Positions 1 to 5,728 of a DNA stretch of 5,728 bases are shown here, in pieces. The DNA lies in contig JABDQT010000285.1 of NCBI GenBank assembly GCA_013042165.1, forward strand, positions 1-5,728, read 5' to 3'. The notes under the pieces were generated by a model. It saw only the letters and a program-made list of their open reading frames with translations, made no database searches and was not told the origin of the DNA. How positions within the stretch are numbered: position 1 is the first letter of the stretch; each line of letters opens with the position of its first letter. Source of the stretch: Kiritimatiellales bacterium. Its GTDB lineage: Bacteria > Verrucomicrobiota > Kiritimatiellia > Kiritimatiellales > Pontiellaceae. The position numbers were made by a program, and so were the translations under genes.

Positions 1-1
1 C

Positions 2-232
2 CCAATCCGTGATATATTGCTGGTCTTCTTCTACAAAAACGGATGGCTTCACTTTGACCCGCTTGCCGTTTTCCCGCTTAAGCTCCACCTTGCCCAGCTT
101 GGCGTTATAGCCCACGATTTCAGCCATGACGGACTTGCCGTCCGGCGTCTTGAATTCGCGCAGCTCCGCTTTCGCCGGAGGCGTCAGCAGGATTGCACCA
201 GACAATATGATAAATGAAGCCACTTCTCGCAT
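2..232 (-). CDS. Secreted SHD1-like domain protein, N-terminal part (runs off left edge)
   Basis: The first 77 codons are visible and the reading frame is still open at the window edge. Residues 1-22 look like a Sec signal peptide: a charged start (MREV), a hydrophobic core (FIILSGAILL) and an A-K-A cleavage site before ELREF. The mature part has the pattern of the SHD1 family, an SH3-like beta-barrel module: an R-x-F opening at 25-27, then GKSVMAEIVGYN, KVELKRENGK and a closing EEDQQYI. In PVC bacteria this module often sits at the front of larger exported proteins whose role is unknown. The ATG at 230-232 is preceded by AAAGGGAG six bases upstream, and no other in-frame start lies before an upstream stop at 287-289. 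The gene is divergent from thiE. The domain name rests on pattern recognition, and the rest of the protein is out of view, so no function is claimed. Confidence 0.75.
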   Translation of the reverse strand, partial: MREVASFIILSGAILLTPPAKAELREFKTPDGKSVMAEIVGYNAKLGKVELKRENGKRVKVKPSVFVEEDQQYITDW

Positions 233-370
233 GTTCCTCTCCCTTTCGCGGTCTTGATTATCTAATAGACTTATCGATGATACGTATTAAATCTGCCATT
301 ACAAGGAAGAGTCCGCTTTTTCCTCTATCGGCAGTTCCTTCCGTCAAACCGTTGTGCCTTAATAGGGGTC
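233..370. promoter_or_regulatory. Divergent intergenic region between the SHD1-like gene and thiE
   Basis: This 138-bp spacer must hold the 5' signals of both flanking genes. It is AT-rich around 254-300. For the leftward gene a candidate sigma70-type promoter on the minus strand is TTAATA (285-290) and TATTAG (262-267) with a 17-nt spacer, each matching consensus at 4 of 6 positions. I found no convincing promoter for thiE. The conserved CTGAGA and ACCTGA elements of a TPP riboswitch are not visible, so thiE does not appear to have that usual thiamine control here. Two short palindromes, ATCGAT at 273-278 and ATACGTAT at 280-287, lie side by side but are short enough to be chance. Confidence 0.4.
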
Positions 371-997
371 ATGACGGAAACCTTTGGACTGTATCTGATC
401 CTGACCGATCCGGTCGCCGGCTACGAAGCCTGCGCGCAAGCAGCGGTCGACTGCGGTGTGCGCTACCTGCAGCTGCGCATGAAGGATGCATCCCGCGAAG
501 CCCTGATGGCGACCGCGCAGGAACTTCGGAAAATAACCCGTGGCACCCGCACGCGTTTCATCGTCAACGATGACCTCGATATCGCCATGGTATGCGATGC
601 GGACGGAATTCATCTGGGGCAGGACGATCTTACCATTGCCGAAGCGCGAAAACGCTGGAATACCCCCGGAAAGATCTATGGACTTTCGACGCATAGCTTG
701 CAGCAGGCGGCCCAGGCCCGGGACCTTGCGGCCGATTACATCGGCGTCGGCCCGGTATTTCCTACCGCCACCAAGCCCGATGCCGATCCCGCCCTGGGCA
801 TCGAAGAAACCGCTCGAATCTGTACGTCAACGCCTCTAACCACCGTGGCGATCGGCGGGATACAGTCCGACAATCTGAGCCTTCTGATAAAGGCGGGCAT
901 TGATAACTTCTGCGTGGTCGGTGCGGTGAATCATGCGCCGGATCCCGCTGCGGCCATTCAAAAACTGCAGGCCATTTCGAAAAGCTCCGGTTTTTGA
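371..997 (+). CDS. thiE: Thiamine phosphate synthase ThiE
   Basis: ThiE joins 4-amino-5-hydroxymethyl-2-methylpyrimidine diphosphate to thiazole phosphate, giving thiamine phosphate and pyrophosphate in the cytosol. The 208-residue product has the usual length (E. coli ThiE is about 211) and a single TIM barrel. The family landmarks appear in order: QLRMK at 34-38 (R36 and K38 contact pyrophosphate), FIVNDD at 63-68 with N66 and D67, DGIHLGQDD at 78-86 with Mg-binding D86, GLSTHS at 104-109, GVGPVFPTATK at 125-135 (the T-x-T-K loop that binds thiazole phosphate), AIGGI at 160-164 and VVGAV at 182-186. The residue roles come from family knowledge. The start is the only sensible one, but AGGGG at 364-368 lies just 2 nt before the ATG, which is unusually close. 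No other thi genes are in the window. The gene looks intact. Confidence 0.95.
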   Translation: MTETFGLYLILTDPVAGYEACAQAAVDCGVRYLQLRMKDASREALMATAQELRKITRGTRTRFIVNDDLDIAMVCDADGIHLGQDDLTIAEARKRWNTPGKIYGLSTHSLQQAAQARDLAADYIGVGPVFPTATKPDADPALGIEETARICTSTPLTTVAIGGIQSDNLSLLIKAGIDNFCVVGAVNHAPDPAAAIQKLQAISKSSGF

Positions 998-999
998 TC

Positions 1000-1028
1000 T
1001 TGAGCGCTCTTGCGGCACCCACTACATT
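1000..1028 (+). promoter_or_regulatory. Candidate promoter for tRNA-Leu
   Basis: TTGAGC at 1000-1005 and TACATT at 1023-1028 are separated by exactly 17 nt, and each matches the sigma70 consensus at 4 of 6 positions. The predicted start of transcription, near 1035, lies about 10 nt before the mature tRNA 5' end. The position, immediately after the thiE stop and before a stable RNA gene, makes this more believable than the hexamer scores alone. Host promoter rules are unknown, so this is inference. Confidence 0.4.
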
Positions 1029-1045
1029 CTATCGCGTTTTGATGC

Positions 1046-1129
1046 GGGCGAGTGGTGAAATTGGTATACACGCGAGATTTAGGTTCTCGTGCCACTGGCG
1101 TGCGGGTTCGAGTCCCGCCTCGCCCACCA
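1046..1129 (+). tRNA. tRNA-Leu (anticodon UAG)
   Basis: The complete cloverleaf can be folded by eye. The acceptor stem GGGCGAG (1046-1052) pairs with CTCGCCC (1119-1125), followed by discriminator A1126 and an encoded CCA (1127-1129). The D stem is GTG (1055-1057) with CAC (1069-1071). The anticodon stem CGAGA (1073-1077) pairs with TCTCG (1085-1089) around the loop TTTAGGT, giving anticodon TAG at 1080-1082. The long variable arm of a class II tRNA is 1090-1101, with GCC and GGC pairing. The T stem GCGGG (1102-1106) pairs with CCCGC (1114-1118) around TTCGAGT. The UAG anticodon and A73 fit a leucine tRNA reading CUN codons. A run of nine T (1132-1140) starts two bases after CCA, but no hairpin of its own precedes it. 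Confidence 0.97.
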
Positions 1130-1143
1130 GGTTTTTTTTTATT

Positions 1144-1479
1144 ATGCCTTTACCGACGACCAGAGGAAAAGTACCGCAGTTTTCGCTTCGACCACATCCC
1201 GTGGTTCTGGGGCTGATGATTCTTGTTGCGGTTGTGGGACTGCTGCTCGCGCTCTCCTTTTTCGCCAAGGAAGATGGTACCGGAATCTATCTGCACAGGG
1301 GTGTTGTTACGCTCATCACCACGGGCATTGCAACCATCCTGCTCTCGATCGTGGCCACCTCCAAAATGTGGTACCCCCACCTTTGGAATAAAAACTCGAC
1401 CCACGACCGGCATAAGCAGCATTCACAATATCATCCCTCCCAAAGATATCCCGAATCTTCCCGCGGGCGGAAACGCTGA
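1144..1479 (+). CDS. Small two-helix membrane protein with His/Arg-rich tail, function unknown
   Basis: The predicted product is 111 residues and I do not recognise the family. Two hydrophobic helices stand out, about residues 20-40 (VVLGLMILVAVVGLLLALSF) and 54-72 (VVTLITTGIATILLSIVAT), joined by a short loop containing KEDG. Basic residues before helix 1 (R7, K9, R16) and throughout the tail suggest that both ends face the cytoplasm. The tail (about 73-111) is polar, rich in His, Arg, Ser and Tyr, with H87, H90, H93 and H97 closely spaced. The frame stays open further upstream through the tRNA and thiE end, but that is read-through of unrelated sequence, so I chose the ATG at 1144. That start lies 14 nt after the tRNA and lacks a clear Shine-Dalgarno; only CAGG at 1128-1131 is possible. 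The membrane pattern makes a real gene likely; the exact start is uncertain. Confidence 0.68.
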   Translation: MPLPTTRGKVPQFSLRPHPVVLGLMILVAVVGLLLALSFFAKEDGTGIYLHRGVVTLITTGIATILLSIVATSKMWYPHLWNKNSTHDRHKQHSQYHPSQRYPESSRGRKR

Positions 1480-1498
1480 TTTTTGCTCCGATTGAAAC

Positions 1499-1527
1499 TT
1501 GAGCCCGTCCCTTCTTGAGCAGACAAT
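1499..1527 (+). promoter_or_regulatory. Candidate promoter for pdxB, possibly giving a leaderless mRNA
   Basis: TTGAGC at 1499-1504 and GACAAT at 1522-1527 are 17 nt apart, and each matches consensus at 4 of 6 positions. The -35 hexamer is the same as in the candidate tRNA-Leu promoter. Transcription would be expected to start about 7 nt after the -10 box, which is at the GTG start codon of pdxB (1534). This agrees with the missing Shine-Dalgarno sequence before that codon. Read by eye only, with weak hexamers. Confidence 0.35.
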
Positions 1528-1533
1528 GCGTTT

Positions 1534-2688
1534 GTGAAGATTGTATGCGCAGAAACCGTCCTGCTCGGCCACGAAGCTTTTTCCCATGCGGGTAAAACCG
1601 TGGTGGTGCCCGACCGCGAAATCAACCGCGATCACTTACTCGATGCCGATGCGCTCGTAATTCGCTCCAAGACCAAGGTCACGCGCGAACTGCTCAAAGG
1701 CACCCCCGTCAAATTTGTCGGTACAGCCACTGCCGGCACGGATCATATCGATGCCGCCTGGCTGGAATCACGCGGCATCTACTCGTGCGCAGCACCCGGC
1801 TGCAACGCCAACAGTGTTTCCGAATATCTGGTGGCCGCCCTGCTCACGCTGAGCCGCCGACACGGCCTCGATCTCGCCGGACGAACCATCGGCGTAATCG
1901 GCTGCGGCAACGTCGGCAGCAGCGTGGTGGAAAAGTGCCAGGCACTCGGCATGAATGTGCTGCGCAACGACCCCCCGCTCGCCGCCGTCTCGCCCGATCC
2001 GGATTTCCACCCACTCGATCAGGTACTCGCCGAATCCGACATCGTGACCCTCCACGTCCCGCTCGTGAAGCACAAACCCTGGCCCACCGAACGCATGGCC
2101 GACTATCTCTTTTTCGAGCAGCTCAAACCCGGCACCATTTTCATCAATTCCTCACGAGGGAGTGTCTGCGACTACGATGCCCTGCTCGATGCCAAAGCCG
2201 GCGGTGCCGTTTCCCGGATGGTGATCGATGTATGGCACCCGGAGCCCTCTTATCGCAGCGATGTGCTGAAAATGGCCGATCTTGCCTCTCCGCACATCGC
2301 CGGCCACTCCTACGAGGGAAAACTCAACGGCACCATTGCGTGCTACAATGGTCTGTGCAACTTTTTCGAGATTCCCAAGGCGTGGAATGTTGCGTCGTCC
2401 CTGCCCGAGCCCGAAGTCCCCTCTATTGAAATCGACTGCAGGCACCGTGACGACGAGGAGGTCCTGCACCGGATCATCAAGCAGGTCTACGACATCGAAA
2501 CCGATGACCGCTGTATCCGGGATACCGATGCCCATAGCGAAATTGACCGTGCACGCGGCTTCGATGCGCTGCGGAAAAACTATCGCATGCGCCGTGAATT
2601 CAACAACACGGGCGTGAACGCGCAACATGCATCGAAAGAATTGATGGCGAAGATTTCAGCTCTTGGTTTTGCAATCCGGAATACGTAG
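1534..2688 (+). CDS. pdxB: Erythronate-4-phosphate dehydrogenase PdxB
   Basis: PdxB oxidises 4-phospho-D-erythronate to 2-oxo-3-hydroxy-4-phosphobutanoate, the second step of the DXP-dependent pathway to pyridoxal 5'-phosphate. It belongs to the NAD-dependent D-2-hydroxyacid dehydrogenases. The 384-residue product is close to E. coli PdxB (378). It shows the PdxB-typical blocks GTATAGTDHID (63-73) and APGCNANSVSEY (87-98), then a Rossmann motif G123-x-G-x-x-G128 with acidic D146 at the end of the next strand. The catalytic triad is R208 (NSSRG), E237 (HPEP) and H254 (SPHIAG). A C-terminal dimerisation region from about residue 292 includes the family block LRKNYRMRRE at 346-355. The start is GTG: an in-frame TGA at 1516 rules out a longer form, and MKIVCAE aligns with the E. 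coli N terminus. No Shine-Dalgarno is visible. The gene converges on uvrA. Confidence 0.95.
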   Translation: MKIVCAETVLLGHEAFSHAGKTVVVPDREINRDHLLDADALVIRSKTKVTRELLKGTPVKFVGTATAGTDHIDAAWLESRGIYSCAAPGCNANSVSEYLVAALLTLSRRHGLDLAGRTIGVIGCGNVGSSVVEKCQALGMNVLRNDPPLAAVSPDPDFHPLDQVLAESDIVTLHVPLVKHKPWPTERMADYLFFEQLKPGTIFINSSRGSVCDYDALLDAKAGGAVSRMVIDVWHPEPSYRSDVLKMADLASPHIAGHSYEGKLNGTIACYNGLCNFFEIPKAWNVASSLPEPEVPSIEIDCRHRDDEEVLHRIIKQVYDIETDDRCIRDTDAHSEIDRARGFDALRKNYRMRREFNNTGVNAQHASKELMAKISALGFAIRNT

Positions 2689-2704
2689 TACGCAGTCGCT
2701 GCTA
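2689..2704. other. Tiny hairpin at the convergent pdxB/uvrA junction
   Basis: GCAG (2692-2695) and CTGC (2699-2702) form a 4-bp stem around TCG, extendable by TA/TA across a one-base bulge. It lies between the two stop codons. No T-tract follows on either strand, so it is too weak to call a Rho-independent terminator. Confidence 0.2.
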
Positions 2705-5518
2705 TTCAAGCACGTCCTTCAAATACTGCCCCGTAAACGATTTATCGCTTTTTGCGACTTTTTCGGGCGGGCCGGATACCACGATGCGCCCGCCGTTGAT
2801 GCCGCCGCCGGGCCCGAGATCGACAATGTGATCGGCGCGTTTGATCATGTCGAGGTTGTGCTCGATCACGATGACCGTATTGCCTTCGTCGCGCAGCCGC
2901 TCCAACACCTCCAGCAGCTTATGGACATCGGCAAAATGCAGGCCGGTGGTCGGTTCGTCGAGAATGTAGAGCGTCTGACCGGTGGAGCGCTTGCTCAGCT
3001 CGGTCGAGAGCTTGACGCGCTGCGCCTCGCCGCCGGACAGCGTCGTGGCGGGCTGGCCCAGCTTGAGATAGCCCAGCCCGACATCGCACAGGGTCTTCAT
3101 CTTGCGCTGGATCTTCGGAACCGCCTCGAAAAATTCGAGCGCCTCGTTGATCGTCATATCGAGCACATCGGCAATGTTCTTGCCTTTGTAGTGCACTTCG
3201 AGGGTTTCGCGGTTGTAGCGTTTTTCATTGCACTGCTCACACGGCACATAGACATCCGGCAGAAAATGCATTTCGATCTTCAATATACCGTCGCCCTTGC
3301 ATCGTTCACAGCGACCGCCCTTGACGTTGAAGCTGTAGCGCCCCGGTTTGTAGCCGCGCATCTTCGAAGCCGGCAAGGTTGAGAAAAGATCGCGGATATC
3401 GGTGAAGGCCCCGGTGTAGGTCGCCGGATTCGAGCGCGGCGTGCGGCCGATCGGCGACTGATCGATCACGATCATCTTGTCAACAAGCTCCAACCCCTGG
3501 ATCTCCCTGAACTTTCCGGGGGCCTCCTTCGTGCCGTTGAAGTGGCGCGCCAGCGCCCGCTTGAGGGTATGGTCAACGAGCGTGCTTTTGCCGCTGCCGG
3601 AGACGCCGGTCACGCATGTAAAGAGGCCCAGCGGAAATTTGGCATTCACCTTCCGCAGGTTATTGGCCTCGGCCCCTTTCAGCTCGATCCAGCCCTTGAA
3701 GGGTTTCGTGCGCTTCTCAGGCACCTCGACCATTTTTTCGCCGCGCAGATAACGGGCCGTAAGCGTATCGGCCGCGATCAGCTTGTCGGTTTTGCCGGCA
3801 AACACCACCTCGCCGCCATGCCGTCCGGCCGCCGGCCCCATATCAATGACATAATCGGCCGTGCGGATCGTCTGCTCGTCATGCTCGACAACAATCACGG
3901 TATTGCCCAGGTCGCGCAGTCCGCGCAATGTATGGATCAGTCGGTCGTTGTCGCGCTGATGCAGGCCGATGCTCGGTTCATCGAGCACATACACCACACC
4001 GACGAGCCCCGCGCCGATCTGCGTGGCGAGCCGGATGCGCTGCGCCTCCCCGCCCGAGAGCGTGCCGCTCTCGCGGTCGAGCGTCAGATAATCGAGCCCG
4101 ACATTCACCATGAAACCGAGCCGCGAGCGGATCTCCTTCAGAATTTCCTTCGTGATCAACTCCTCCTGCTTCGTAAGCTTCAGCGTCTCGAAAAACGCCT
4201 GCGAGTCGATGACCGAGTCGGTGATGATTTCACGGATATTGCGTCCGTTCATCGTGCAGGCGAGCACCGCCGGACGCAGACGCGCCCCGTTGCATTCGGG
4301 GCAGACGCGGCGGGTCATGTAGCCGCGCAGCCAGTGACTCATCGCCTCGCTCTCGTTTTCCTCCATCCGCCGGTTTAGTGCGGGGAAGACGCCCTCGAAC
4401 GGCTTCGAAACCAGGCGGCGGCGCATGTAATACTGAATCTCAACATCATCCGATCCATGAAACAGGACATCGACAAAACTGCGCGGCAGCTCCTCGAAAG
4501 GCGTGCCTGCTTCAATGTCGTAGGCATGCCCTAGTGAGGCGAGCAGCTTGTTGTAATAGATAATGGCGCGGCGGCCGCCATAGCGCCACGGATGAATCGA
4601 CTTTTCCCATGCCAGCGTCTTGTCCGGCACCACGAGATCTTCATCGAAGATCATCTGAGTGCCGAGACCATGGCAGGTCGGGCAGGCACCATAGGGGCTG
4701 TTGAAGGAAAAGTGCCGCGCCTCCAGCTTGTCGAAACTGATGCCGCAGTCGTTGCAGGCATAATGCTCGGAAAAGAGACGCTCTTCCCATTCGTCGTCAC
4801 GGGCCACAAGAGCCGCCACCAACCCTTCGGACTCGCCGAGCGCAAGCTCGACCGAGTCGGTCATGCGGCTGCGGATGTCGCCGGAGATCGACAAACGATC
4901 CACCACCGCCTCGATGGAATGCTTATAGGTCTTCTTCAGCTTCGGCACATTTTCGATTTCATGGATCTCTCCGTCGACGCGCACGCGCACGAAGCCCTGC
5001 TTGCGGATTTTTTCAAAGACCTCGATATGCTCACCCTTGCGACCGCGCACGAGCGGTGCCAACACCATCAGCTTCGTGCCCTTGGGCAGCTGCATGAGCT
5101 GTTCGACGATCTCCTCGGCACTCTGACTGCTGACCGGCTTGCCGCATTTGTAGCAGTGTGCCTTGCCGATGCTGGCAAACAGCAGGCGCAGGTAGTCGTA
5201 GATTTCGGTCGTGGTGGCCACAATCGAACGCGGATTTGCACCGGCTGTGCGCTGCTCGATGGATACCGCCGGCGAAAGCCCTTCAATGTAGTCCACATCC
5301 GGCTTCTGCATCTGGCCAAGAAACTGGCGGGCATAGGCCGAGAGGCTCTCGACATACTTGCGCTGCCCTTCGGCATAAATCGTGTCGAACGCCAGCGACG
5401 ACTTTCCCGAACCGCTCAGGCCCGTCACCACCGTCAGCTCATCGCGCGGAATCCTGACGTGCACATCCTTCAGGTTGTGCTCGCGGGCTCCCGCTACCTT
5501 GATCCATTGCTTGGCCAT
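2702..5518 (-). CDS. uvrA: Excinuclease ABC subunit UvrA
   Basis: UvrA is the DNA-damage sensor of nucleotide excision repair: as a dimeric ATPase it loads UvrB at lesions, after which UvrC cuts. The product is 938 residues (E. coli 940), with two ABC modules. Module I has Walker A GLSGSGKS (33-40), signature LSGGE (487-491) and Walker B LDEP with D513/E514. Module II has Walker A GVSGSGKS (638-645), signature LSGGE (827-831) and Walker B D854/E855. Between them lie the UvrB-binding and insertion domains. Zinc-ligand cysteines are C255, C258, C279, C282 and C737, C740, C760, C763. Extra CxxC pairs at 122/125 and 406/409 may form a third zinc site, as in some other UvrA proteins. A start 15 codons upstream is possible, but the ATG at 5516-5518 fits the family N terminus and has GGTGGAG seven bases before it. 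No LexA-type operator is evident. All key residues are present and the gene looks intact. Confidence 0.98.
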   Translation of the reverse strand: MAKQWIKVAGAREHNLKDVHVRIPRDELTVVTGLSGSGKSSLAFDTIYAEGQRKYVESLSAYARQFLGQMQKPDVDYIEGLSPAVSIEQRTAGANPRSIVATTTEIYDYLRLLFASIGKAHCYKCGKPVSSQSAEEIVEQLMQLPKGTKLMVLAPLVRGRKGEHIEVFEKIRKQGFVRVRVDGEIHEIENVPKLKKTYKHSIEAVVDRLSISGDIRSRMTDSVELALGESEGLVAALVARDDEWEERLFSEHYACNDCGISFDKLEARHFSFNSPYGACPTCHGLGTQMIFDEDLVVPDKTLAWEKSIHPWRYGGRRAIIYYNKLLASLGHAYDIEAGTPFEELPRSFVDVLFHGSDDVEIQYYMRRRLVSKPFEGVFPALNRRMEENESEAMSHWLRGYMTRRVCPECNGARLRPAVLACTMNGRNIREIITDSVIDSQAFFETLKLTKQEELITKEILKEIRSRLGFMVNVGLDYLTLDRESGTLSGGEAQRIRLATQIGAGLVGVVYVLDEPSIGLHQRDNDRLIHTLRGLRDLGNTVIVVEHDEQTIRTADYVIDMGPAAGRHGGEVVFAGKTDKLIAADTLTARYLRGEKMVEVPEKRTKPFKGWIELKGAEANNLRKVNAKFPLGLFTCVTGVSGSGKSTLVDHTLKRALARHFNGTKEAPGKFREIQGLELVDKMIVIDQSPIGRTPRSNPATYTGAFTDIRDLFSTLPASKMRGYKPGRYSFNVKGGRCERCKGDGILKIEMHFLPDVYVPCEQCNEKRYNRETLEVHYKGKNIADVLDMTINEALEFFEAVPKIQRKMKTLCDVGLGYLKLGQPATTLSGGEAQRVKLSTELSKRSTGQTLYILDEPTTGLHFADVHKLLEVLERLRDEGNTVIVIEHNLDMIKRADHIVDLGPGGGINGGRIVVSGPPEKVAKSDKSFTGQYLKDVLE

Positions 5519-5525
5519 GAATAAA

Positions 5526-5532
5526 CTCCACC
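5526..5532 (-). promoter_or_regulatory. Shine-Dalgarno sequence of uvrA
   Basis: On the minus strand GGTGGAG lies seven bases before the ATG at 5516-5518. This fixes the start 15 codons inside the longer open frame, whose extra residues (beginning MFILHSLL) would be encoded by the inverted-repeat region and match nothing at the start of known UvrA proteins. Confidence 0.8.
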
Positions 5533-5541
5533 AAATCATTA

Positions 5542-5612
5542 GCAACGAATGTAGGATAAACAACGAATCACTGTCGCCCGAGCGGATTCGTTGCCGTTCC
5601 TACATTCGTTGC
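5542..5612. repeat. Nested perfect inverted repeat in the uvrA leader
   Basis: Two pairs of arms share one centre at 5577. The outer arms are GCAACGAATGTAGGA (5542-5556) and its exact reverse complement (5598-5612), 15 of 15. The inner arms are CAACGAATC (5561-5569) and GATTCGTTG (5585-5593), 9 of 9. They are separated by a symmetric 4x4 internal loop (TAAA against CCGT), with a 15-nt apical loop at 5570-5584. Each arm therefore carries the motif CAACGAAT twice in the same orientation. The element ends 3 nt from the stop codon of the upstream gene and lies just above the uvrA ribosome binding site. It has no coding content. It resembles the architecture of REP-like or small MITE-like intergenic palindromes, but only one copy is visible here and no family can be assigned. 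Confidence 0.9.
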
Positions 5613-5615
5613 CAG

Positions 5616-5728
5616 CTAGAAATCTTTCTTCCCGCGATAGGTGAACAGATCCTTCCATTCATACGCTTCCGGAGCGGCGTATGCGTTCACCGCTTCCAGC
5701 ACCTTCTCCTGCATGTTCGTGGTGAGAC
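5616..5728 (-). CDS. C-terminal end of an unidentified protein (runs off right edge)
   Basis: On the minus strand an open frame enters from the right edge and ends at a TAG (5616-5618), giving 36 codons. It ends [17 protein letters not shown], after an amphipathic stretch [12 protein letters not shown]. The mix of aromatic, acidic and basic residues, and the stop falling just before the inverted repeat, suggest a true gene end and not a chance frame. The gene lies upstream of uvrA in the same direction, 97 nt away, so the two could be co-transcribed. I do not recognise the family, and too little is visible to propose a function. Confidence 0.6.
   Translation of the reverse strand, partial: LTTNMQEKVLEAVNAYAAPEAYEWKDLFTYRGKKDF

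Noticed and set aside
233..370. TPP riboswitch before thiE
   Set aside because: The conserved THI-box segments are not present, and there is no long paired leader.
1114..1140. Rho-independent terminator after tRNA-Leu
   Set aside because: Nine T follow the tRNA, but the nearest stem (the T arm) ends about 13 nt before the run and no separate hairpin abuts it.
1046..1140. Integration (att) site in tRNA-Leu
   Set aside because: No integrase gene or duplicated tRNA 3' end is visible in the window, so there is no sign of an integrated element.
994..1143. Upstream extension of the two-helix protein frame, starting at 994
   Set aside because: It would read through the thiE stop and the whole tRNA-Leu gene. 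The extra residues look like translated structural RNA, so the ATG at 1144 is preferred.
1785..2429. 214-codon open frame on the plus strand within pdxB
   Set aside because: It is an out-of-frame shadow: its translation is Arg- and Pro-rich with no domain, while the pdxB frame holds the catalytic motifs throughout.
2663..3382. 239-codon open frame on the plus strand opposite uvrA
   Set aside because: It lies fully antisense to conserved uvrA sequence, apart from its first bases, which overlap the end of pdxB. Long antisense frames are expected opposite GC-rich, codon-biased genes, and the translation resembles no protein family.
4592..5524. 310-codon open frame on the plus strand opposite the uvrA N-terminal half
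   Set aside because: It is a mirror of uvrA codon bias, with no ribosome binding site and no recognisable domain. The same reasoning removes the 278-codon frame at 3542-4378.
5535..5563. Promoter-like pair on the minus strand, TTGTTT (5558-5563) and AATGAT (5535-5540), 17-nt spacer
   Set aside because: Transcription would start near 5528, inside the uvrA Shine-Dalgarno sequence, and would remove it. The -35 match is only 3 of 6.

Overview
The window is about 5.7 kb of moderately GC-rich chromosomal DNA that looks like ordinary housekeeping sequence. The best clue to the host is the partial gene at the left edge. It encodes a secreted protein that opens with an SHD1-like module, a family especially common in the PVC bacteria (Planctomycetes, Verrucomicrobia, Kiritimatiellota, Lentisphaerae). 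A PdxB-type vitamin B6 enzyme and ordinary bacterial UvrA and tRNA-Leu genes fit a Gram-negative, PVC-like host. I would guess Verrucomicrobia or Kiritimatiellota, but this rests on protein style and not on a marker phylogeny.

Layout from left to right: (1) 2-232, minus strand, the start of the secreted SHD1-like protein, running off the left edge. (2) 233-370, an AT-rich divergent intergenic region. (3) 371-997, plus strand, thiE (thiamine phosphate synthase). (4) 1046-1129, plus strand, tRNA-Leu(UAG), with a plausible promoter between it and thiE. (5) 1144-1479, plus strand, a small two-helix membrane protein starting 14 nt after the tRNA CCA end. (6) 1534-2688, plus strand, pdxB (4-phosphoerythronate dehydrogenase) with a GTG start and no Shine-Dalgarno sequence. 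(7) 2702-5518, minus strand, uvrA, converging on pdxB with only 13 nt between the stop codons. (8) 5519-5615, the uvrA leader, which contains a 71-nt nested perfect inverted repeat. (9) 5616-5728, minus strand, the last 36 codons of an unidentified gene upstream of uvrA.

Functionally, ThiE and PdxB each serve cofactor synthesis (thiamine and pyridoxal phosphate), but they are separated by a tRNA and a membrane-protein gene, so they need not form one operon. UvrA is the damage sensor of nucleotide excision repair. It may be transcribed with the gene to its right, with the inverted repeat lying in the shared leader.

I found no CRISPR array, insertion sequence, toxin-antitoxin pair, defence cluster or phage gene. 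The least explained items are the nested inverted repeat before uvrA, the possibly leaderless pdxB start, and the small membrane-protein gene abutting tRNA-Leu without a good ribosome binding site.
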